Source of the DNA: Pilaira anomala
Taxonomy: Eukaryota; Mucoromycota; Mucoromycetes; Mucorales; Mucoraceae
Assembly: GCA_025716855.1 (NCBI GenBank)
Contig: JAIXMQ010000020.1
Span: 458,148 to 522,147, forward strand
Reading direction: 5' to 3'
Length of the DNA: 64,000 nucleotides
In this document: positions 57,513 to 64,000 of the stretch, piece after piece
Numbering within the stretch: position 1 is the first letter of the stretch
How the letters are laid out: each line of letters starts with the position of its first letter
Notes under the pieces: model-generated
What the model was told of the DNA's origin: nothing
Database searches by the model: none
The model's input: the letters and a program-made list of their open reading frames with translations, nothing else
Translations under genes and position numbers: made by a program

Positions 57513-58130
57513 CGATCTAAGAGATGTGAGGTTGGAATACCAGCATCGTCATAGTCTTCATCAATTGGAAAGTCGTCAGGTAGTTTAAGCACAAGGCAGG
57601 TAACTGTATCGGACAGGAGAGGGCAAGAAAGGTAATGGGAACGTTTAGCAAGAGGTTCACCACACCTGCAGTCATGCAAAGGAAAGCTAGGTAACCAATG
57701 GAGACGCCACTTGACTAGACGCAAGCGTTCTTTGTTGGAGCAGGGATAATACAAGATGGGATCATAACCGTCAGAATTCCGATAAGCTCTTTGACAAGAA
57801 GATTTCTTGTCACACCACTTGAGCACTTCTTTTTTGACAAAGGACTTAATCAGAATCTTGGGCTGGATAGTATTATTATTTGCGGACCACTCACACTATA
57901 GCTTATTATTCTTATTAAAGCGCTTCCATAGGGCAGGTGCATACTTATTTTTAGAATGGGTGGTGAAAGCTAGGCAAGAGAGTAGGGAGAAAGGAGGTAT
58001 GATATTGTCTAAGCGAAACTTGAACTTGAAAGCCAGGATTTGAGCTCTGGTATACATAGTCGGTAAGCAAAACATCATATTGAGCACTTGTGAAAGAGAG
58101 TTGTGGGTGATGGATCGATTCAGCGTCATG
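57513..58130 (-). pseudogene. LINE (non-LTR retrotransposon) ORF2 C-terminal fragment
   Basis: Minus-strand pieces SLSQVLNMMFCLPTMYTRAQ, ILAFKFKFRLDNIIPPFSLL, then after a stop near 57900 ILIKSFVKKEVLKWCDKKSS, RLVKWRLHWLPSFPL and CRCGEPLAKRSHYLSCPLL. The last block, a Cys/His cluster after the RT domain, is typical of LINE ORF2 C-termini in Mucorales. Both ends are truncated; its 3' end abuts the integrase fragment of E1 with no poly-A tail. The exact borders are uncertain. Confidence 0.6.
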
Positions 58131-58940
58131 TTTGTTGTATTTGACCTATACTACTCATATAAAAAGGATATTACATAACTCTCATTTAAACAATAAATGA
58201 CTATATTACTTAAAGATTGACATATCAATACGAATTGATACACAATACAATGTTATAAAATAATTATCGGACTATGGGAAATACATGATGTAGAATTAAC
58301 ACTAAATTCTGATAATTCAATCCAAAACCTATTACAAGTTTAGATTGAATAATTAAAATTGACACTATATTAGTAAAGTACTTGTAGGAAGCAAAGCGAT
58401 GTTGCATCATATGTTTAATAGTTGAGTAGCTACACCTATTAAACCAGAACAGATATGAGTAATAATCCGGGTTGACTCTTGTATTTATAATAAAGAATAT
58501 ATGACAGATCTTGTATATATTCATACCTTACATTATGTGCTTTGGGCAATAAATAAAGGTAAAAGATCGTCGGTACATAATTGAATTAAGTCATTGTGTT
58601 ACCTCGATTGAGCGCTATGACAGGGTAATCCAGTACCTGTCATATCTCAGATACAAACACCTACACTGTTCTACTTACATCATGAAAAACTAAAAACATA
58701 AAATAATAAACTATATATCACGCTAGACATTAGAGCTGATATATAGACCAAATAATACTATAACATTATGTCATTAACAAATCTTTAGTAATAATATAAA
58801 TAGTCGCATAGTTTAGAAATATGGAGCTCTCAGTTAATTTTGAATAAAGAATAAACCCCCTTTGTTCGTTGTCATTTAATTTATCGCCTTTTATTTTATT
58901 TTTATAAAACCCTTCAAACCGAATTCCAACATTTTTTTAA
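58131..58940. other. Region upstream of E2 gag, probably including its LTR
   Basis: No gene. AT-rich DNA that ends in TTTTTATAAAACCC (about 58898-58912) shortly before the gag ATG, as expected for an LTR or leader. I could not define LTR ends or a primer-binding site. Nothing recognisable remains of the rest of the E1 integrase. Confidence 0.35.
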
Positions 58941-59957
58941 ATGAACATGCAAACTGATAGAAGCTCCACTCCTAAAGAATCCTCTGGTTCTCCTGCTCCC
59001 GCTCCCGCTTTCCTTGGTGAAGAAGCTATCTTACCTTTCGAACATGTAGATGATGAAGACATGTTAATGACTGACGTTGTGGATACTCCCGCTCCTGATG
59101 TTACCACTTATGGTGTACCTGATCATGATGATCATTCTACTACTTCATCCTCCTCTGGAGATGAATCTGATGTTAACGATGTAGGCCAACAGGGTAGTCG
59201 TTTTCATCATCAAAGGTTGGTATCAAAGTATGCTTTACCTAAGAGAAAAAATAAGAACAAAGTTTCTAATAATTTTTTTTCATCACCTATTTTTAGTCAA
59301 CAAGATGGATCTGTACCAAAGAGTACACCAGTCTTTGACGCTGCTGCTACTACTCTATCTTACCAACGTAAGATTGATGAGTTACAACAAGAGGCTCTCA
59401 AGACGGATGATATTGCCCGTATGGAAGAGATCGACGCGCGTATTACAATCTTGCAAAAGATTATTAGTCGTTCCAATCCACCTCCTGCTGCTAGTAGTTC
59501 TTCTCATGACAACAATGTCATCAAGCCCGTACGTCGTGTTGATGAATCACAGTGTCCCGTCTTTCAATTACAAAGCGATGAAGATCGTTACCGCTTGGCG
59601 AACAAGACTTCTTTTCAAGATGTCGAATCGTTCATCTCTGCCTTGGAACTCTTCTTTGACACCAATCAGCTCGATCACAATTCCAACTGGAAACTGTACT
59701 TGGGTAAGGCTTTCTTGGGTAACAGCAACCCCTCCCATCAACGTTGGTTCAAATTTCGCATTCAACGTCTTGACAAGAACAAGGTCACTTGGGATGATAT
59801 TAAGAAAACGTTAGTTCTTCGCTTCGGGTCTCATCAAACCTACACGGATCGATTTATGAAATACCTGTCAATGAAGCAAGACAAGGACAAAAGCCTACGT
59901 AACTATATGGATCGTTATCATGAAGCCTACTGTAATGACCCGATGACATTACATATA
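58941..59957 (+). pseudogene. Ty3-type retrotransposon E2 gag, cut by E3
   Basis: ATG 58941 opens a gag of which about 339 codons remain before the E3 LTR. It has an acidic, Ser/Pro-rich N-terminus, a basic patch (ALPKRKNKNKVS), a short helix (LSYQRKIDELQQEALKTDDI) and a retrotransposon gag domain (DVESFISALELFFDTNQLDH; AFLGNSNPSHQRWFKFRIQ; WDDIKKTLVLRFGSHQTYTD; DKSLRNYMDRYHEA). The C-terminal zinc knuckle is lost. Codon use is richer in C-ending codons than its neighbours, suggesting a younger or distinct family. Confidence 0.82.
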
Positions 59958-60330
59958 TGTTACCAGCTCGATTACAACTATTACTGATTATTTAGTTACT
60001 TAAATATATTTACATTACTACTTAACCATTAATTACCGAATAATTCTCAACCATCATCTTCAATATAAATACTCTACAATAGATATAAATACTACCTCAG
60101 CGTTTTTATCTGTTTAATATTCATATTATTCTTTTATACTTTTATTATTCTCTTTTAATAAATTTATATTCTATCTCTCTTCTGTTGTTGTTCTATCTGT
60201 AATTACCTTAACATTCTCTTTTGTTACTCAAAGGTATTTATTATTGTTTAACTCGGATAAAGATATACCACCTTTAATTTCTCAATGCTAATTTAACTTT
60301 ATTTTCTTTTAAAGTTATCTTACCATTACA
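59958..60330 (+). repeat. 5' LTR of Ty3-type element E3
   Basis: 373 bp, starts TGTTACCAGCTCG and ends TTACCATTACA. TATA boxes lie at about 60064 and 60084. The probable transcript start is AGCGTTTTTAT at 60099-60109, the partner of the self-primer site. The 3' LTR is beyond the window, so borders rest on the TG...CA ends and on the break in the E2 gag. Confidence 0.8.
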
Positions 60331-60332
60331 GT

Positions 60333-60343
60333 ATAAAAACGCT
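60333..60343 (+). promoter_or_regulatory. Self-complementary primer-binding site of E3
   Basis: ATAAAAACGCT lies two bases after the LTR and is the exact reverse complement of AGCGTTTTTAT at 60099-60109, at the expected 5' end of the RNA. This is the arrangement known from Tf1 of fission yeast, where the first 11 nt of the mRNA fold back and prime reverse transcription instead of a tRNA. Confidence 0.7.
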
Positions 60344-60462
60344 CCAGTATCTCTTGTCCGTTCTTTTGAATAGTACTTGTCCAGTCTACGCATTCATTTT
60401 GGTCCTGTCAAGATCGGATTCTGTTCCTAATTAATTTTTTTTTCCACACTTATTTCCCGAAA

Positions 60463-63400
60463 ATGTCTGATAGAGCTGCTAGTTTATTTTACAAATTACA
60501 ATCTCATGGTGCTTTAACAGATGCGGAAATTAAAGAAATCGGTGTGTTGTTATCTCGTCCTACTACTACTATACCCGTTCAACCTGTTATTATGCCTGTC
60601 AAGCTTAATGATCCACAGGTCTTTACTGGTACTACTAAGGGGAAGGGAAAAACTAATAATTTGGAAAATTTCATTACACAAGTCAATATGGCTATTGCTT
60701 ACCAACCTGAGAGATTCCCTAACAAAAAAATCAAGGTATTCTACGCCTGTTCTTTTATGACGGATCTCGCTTTTGAGTGGGCGCAACCCTTTTTGGCTAC
60801 CAATAACACAGCACATGAAGAAGCATGTTTGAACGATTATAACATATTTTTACAAGCTTTAAGAGTAATGTTTACGGATGTGAACGCAGTCGCTGACGCC
60901 CAACAATAATTATTAACAATTAAACAAGGTGATCGTACGGCCAGTGAATATGTTGCCGAATTTAAAAGGTTGGCGATCACATCAAAATTCAATGACGCTG
61001 CGTTAGCTACAATTTTCATGAATGGATTAAATTTCCGAGTGTCAAACGAACTTATATTGAAGGACTTGCCAGCTTATGGGCCGTCACTATACGCTGTGGC
61101 TATCCAGTTAGATGCAAAATTTAACTTCCAACGCCATTCTGGTGGTTACCGACCCCAAAGTAAACATCACCATCATCATCAAGACCATCATCGTCGAGAT
61201 AATTATCATCATAATTATCATAACTACAATAACTATGATACGCATAGTCCACGTGCAGTACATAATGGTGCTGGTCCCATGGAGGTTGATGCAACTACTA
61301 CTGAAAAAAAGTTCAAACCATTATCCAACAAGGAGAAGCAGAAGAGGAGAGATGAAGGCTTGTGCCTCTATTGTGGGTCTTCAGGCCACCTACTTGATTC
61401 TTGTCCTAAGAAGTCAGTTAAAAAGATCCTCGGTGCTACTTCCTCACCTACTCTCGTTTCACCTACCAAAGGGAACTCCAATATATTTACATTCGATGAA
61501 TACCAAAACTATCTTCAGGCTCAAGGAAGTCAAAAACCTTTGAGTCCTGTTATTAATAAAGTTTCTTCTTTATCACTTTATGCTACCTCTGTTATTTCAG
61601 ATACATTCGATGCTGAAGAACATATTGTAATTGACGTTGTCTTGAAAATTAAGGATAAGACTATTCATACTGTTGCAATGCTAGATTCAGGGGCGATGTC
61701 CAACTTTATTGATATAGAGTTTTGTTTAAATAATCAACTTAGAATGGATAAAAAGAATAATTCGATTGAAATTCTTACAGTGGATGGATCACCTATTAGC
61801 TCTGGCCGAGTAACACATGACGTTAAGAGCCATGTAACCATAGGTCCACATAGGGAAGATATTACACTAGATATTACTAAGCTGGGACAATACCCTGTAA
61901 TACTCGGTATGCCTTGGTTTACCAAACACGATCCATATATTATTTGGTCAAAGCATCAAGTGATATTCAACTCGAAATTATGTACTGATGATTGCTTAAC
62001 CCATGTTCCAAAGTCGTTTTCTGATATATCGATAGTTTCAGCCGCCACCATTTTAGAGGATATACAGGACACCGAATGTGGATGGATTGATGTATCAAAA
62101 CTGAAGGATGAAGATTCGTTATCTAGTGAAGCAATCCTACTGTATTCATCAACTAGTCAATTTAGCACAAAAATAGAAGAACCCAAATCCGTAATAATAC
62201 CTGAAAAATATAACCATCTTGTAGAGGTGTTCAGTAAAAAGAAATCGGATACACTTCCTCCTCGCCGTCCTTGTGACCACAAGATCATATTAGAAGAAGG
62301 GAAAACACCACCATTTGGTCCAATATACCCCTTGAATCAAGCTGAATTGAAAGAACTGTCTGATTATTTAAAAGAAAACTTAGCAAAAGGGTTCATACGA
62401 AAATCGACTAGTCCTTGTGGTGCTCCAGTATTATTTGCTAAGAAAAAGGATGGTAGTCTAAGACTCTGTATAGATAGTCGTGGATTAAACAAGATTACAG
62501 TACGAGATAGAACTGCTCTACCTTTGATAAAAGAAATGATCGATAGGTTAACATCAGCAAAGTATTTCACAAAATTAGATATCAGAAATGCTTACTACAG
62601 AATCAGGATAGCGGAAGGTGATGAATGGAAAACTGCATTCCGAACACGTTACGGTCACTTCGAATATAATGTTCTTAGTTTTGGATTAACCAACAGCCCA
62701 AGTACATTCATGGCATTTATTAACGAAGTCCTGAGAGAATATTTGGACGTGTTTTGTATCTGCTATTTAGACGACATACTAATCTATACCGATGGTGATT
62801 TAGAGCTACATACGTCGCAGGTGGAATTAGTGTTAAAGAAGTTGCTAGATGCTGAACTATATGTGAAAGCCGAGAAATGCGAGTTTGATGTTAAAGAAGT
62901 TGAATTCTTAGGTTATCGAATTGGGGTAAATGGGGTATCCATGTGTCAAGAAAAAGTCAAGGCAATAACTGAATGGCCCGTTCCGAAGAGTGTACATGAT
63001 ATTCAAGTGTTCCTTGGATTCGCAAATTTTTATAGGTCATTCATATTCAACTACTCATTGCTAACTTTACCCTTAACCAACCTATTAAAAAAAAACGTAA
63101 AAGGTTTTGCATGGGGAGAAAAGGAAGATTTGGCTTTCAAAAAATTAAAACAAACTTTCTCAACAAAACCGATTTTGAAAATTTTTTCACCAGAAAAACA
63201 GTCCATTCTAGAAACCGATGCGAGTGATTTTGCAATAGCTGGCGTACTGAGTCAATTAGGCGATGACGGGAAGCTTCACCCAATAGCATATTATTCAAGG
63301 AAACTATTACCAGCAGAAGTCAACTATGAAATATACGACAAGGAAATGCTGGGTATAGTAGATTGCTTTTTACACTGGCGACAATACCTAGAAGGCTGTA

Positions 63401-64000
63401 ATGAAAGAACCTTGGTGTTAACTGACCACAAGAACTTGGAGTACTTCTTGCATACTAAACAATTAAATCGAAGACAAGCTCGTTGGTCAATAAAACTTTC
63501 CGGTTACAATTTCGTTATTCAATATCGTACAGCCAAACAAAATTGCAGGGCCGATGCACTGAGCCGACGACCCGATTTGGATTTTAAAGAAGGGGAAAAA
63601 CAACCGATACATACCTTGTTGAAACCGGAGCAATTAATTTTATCGTCAGCTACATCACTAGGATTAGACACTCAATTAATTGCAGAATTATTATCAAAAA
63701 CCAAATCGGATAAAGAGTTGAATTATATTTACCAAGTAGTACAGGAACCGTCTAATTATCCAAAAACCATTACTAAGAGTACGGAAGGCTATGAAATTGA
63801 TGAACAATCCAAGCTACTGTTATTCAAATCAAAATTTTGTATTCCAATGACGATGAGCTGAAGATTAAGATTGTTAAACAACATCATGACTCTAGAACGC
63901 TGGACACTTTGGTCGTGCGAAAACTTATGAATTGATATCCAGAGAATTCTGGTGGAATGGATTGAAAAAATTTGTAAATCGTTATGTGGCTAACTGTTCA
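60463..64000 (+). pseudogene. E3 gag-pol polyprotein, with nonsense codon and frameshifts, runs off the window
   Basis: ATG 60463 opens gag; a TAA at 60907-60909 interrupts it, and the same frame continues to 63861 (LLTIKQGDRTASEYVAEFKR onward). In order: gag domain, His/Asn-rich stretch, CCHC knuckle CLYCGSSGHLLDSC, protease with VAMLDSGAMSNFID, RT with LDIRNAYYRIRIAEGDEWKT, LSFGLTNSPSTFMAFINEVL, catalytic CYLDDILIYTDGDL, RNase H with ETDASDFAIAGVLSQLGDDG, LTDHKNLEYFLH and RADALSRRPDL. One base is missing near 63848 and another near 63892; after them the integrase HHCC finger resumes (AGHFGRAKTYELISREFWWN...YVANC) to the window end. The domain order and self-priming fit a Tf1/sushi-type Ty3 element. 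Confidence 0.9.

Noticed and set aside
60907..60909. Programmed stop-codon readthrough in E3 gag (CAA TAA TTA)
   Set aside because: The stop lies in the middle of the gag domain, not at a gag-pol border, and the same copy has two frameshifts; a nonsense mutation is simpler.

Overview
The window looks like nuclear DNA of a Mucoromycota (Mucorales-type) fungus. It is AT-rich, its genes are split by many short AT-rich GT-AG introns (often holding long poly-A or poly-T runs), the conserved proteins are fungal housekeeping types, and the mobile elements (Tc1/mariner DD34E transposons, Fanzor nucleases, Ty3 elements, LINE fragments) are of kinds common in Mucorales. All assignments come from reading the sequence; no database search was run.

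Conserved host genes, with exon structures resolved by reading frame and splice sites: a tandem pair of secreted Kre9-like proteins (1-3260), the PP2A leucine carboxyl methyltransferase Ppm1 (4359-5691, -), a divergent importin-alpha of the IMPA9 type (6024-8074, +), a C1-domain plus dysferlin-domain membrane protein of the Pex30/Pex24 type (8184-9999, -), a small spliced orphan with a presequence-like N-terminus (17276-18027), the small-RNA methyltransferase Hen1 (21029-22502), a glycerolipid acyltransferase (22552-24329, -), a VAP/Scs2 protein (29192-30124, -), a STEEP1-family protein (42776-43313), Sip5 (43525-45026), an ERGIC-53/Emp47-like cargo lectin (45708-47846) and EMC8/9 (47888-48709, -). 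Several serve ER, lipid or membrane traffic, but there is no operon-like logic. Two gene pairs converge with only 49 and 41 bp between stop codons.

The rest is mobile-element territory. A simple Tc1-like element (19500-20975) sits just upstream of hen1. A broken Fanzor gene lies in an element (24899-28353) bounded by TA duplications whose two 853-bp ends appear to be perfect inverted copies of each other. A second Fanzor-like/zinc-knuckle pseudogene follows (about 30969-33650). The most striking object is 34777-42686: TA-flanked, with inverted arms of about 1.87-1.89 kb, each carrying the same intact 463-aa transposase, enclosing about 4.1 kb of cargo with a nine-exon gene. The Fanzor element and this composite share one unusual plan: one half of a Tc1-type element duplicated in inverted orientation to make giant terminal repeats.

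From 49157 to the end is a nest of retroelements. A Ty3 element (E1) was hit by two solo LTRs in opposite orientation; the target-site duplications show that recombination between them inverted the middle of the element (gag C-terminus to reverse transcriptase). Further solo LTRs are nested up to three deep. A LINE fragment, a second Ty3 gag (E2) and a third Ty3 element (E3) follow. E3 sits inside the E2 gag and has the 11-nt self-priming signature known from Tf1; it carries one nonsense codon and two frameshifts, and the window ends in its integrase.
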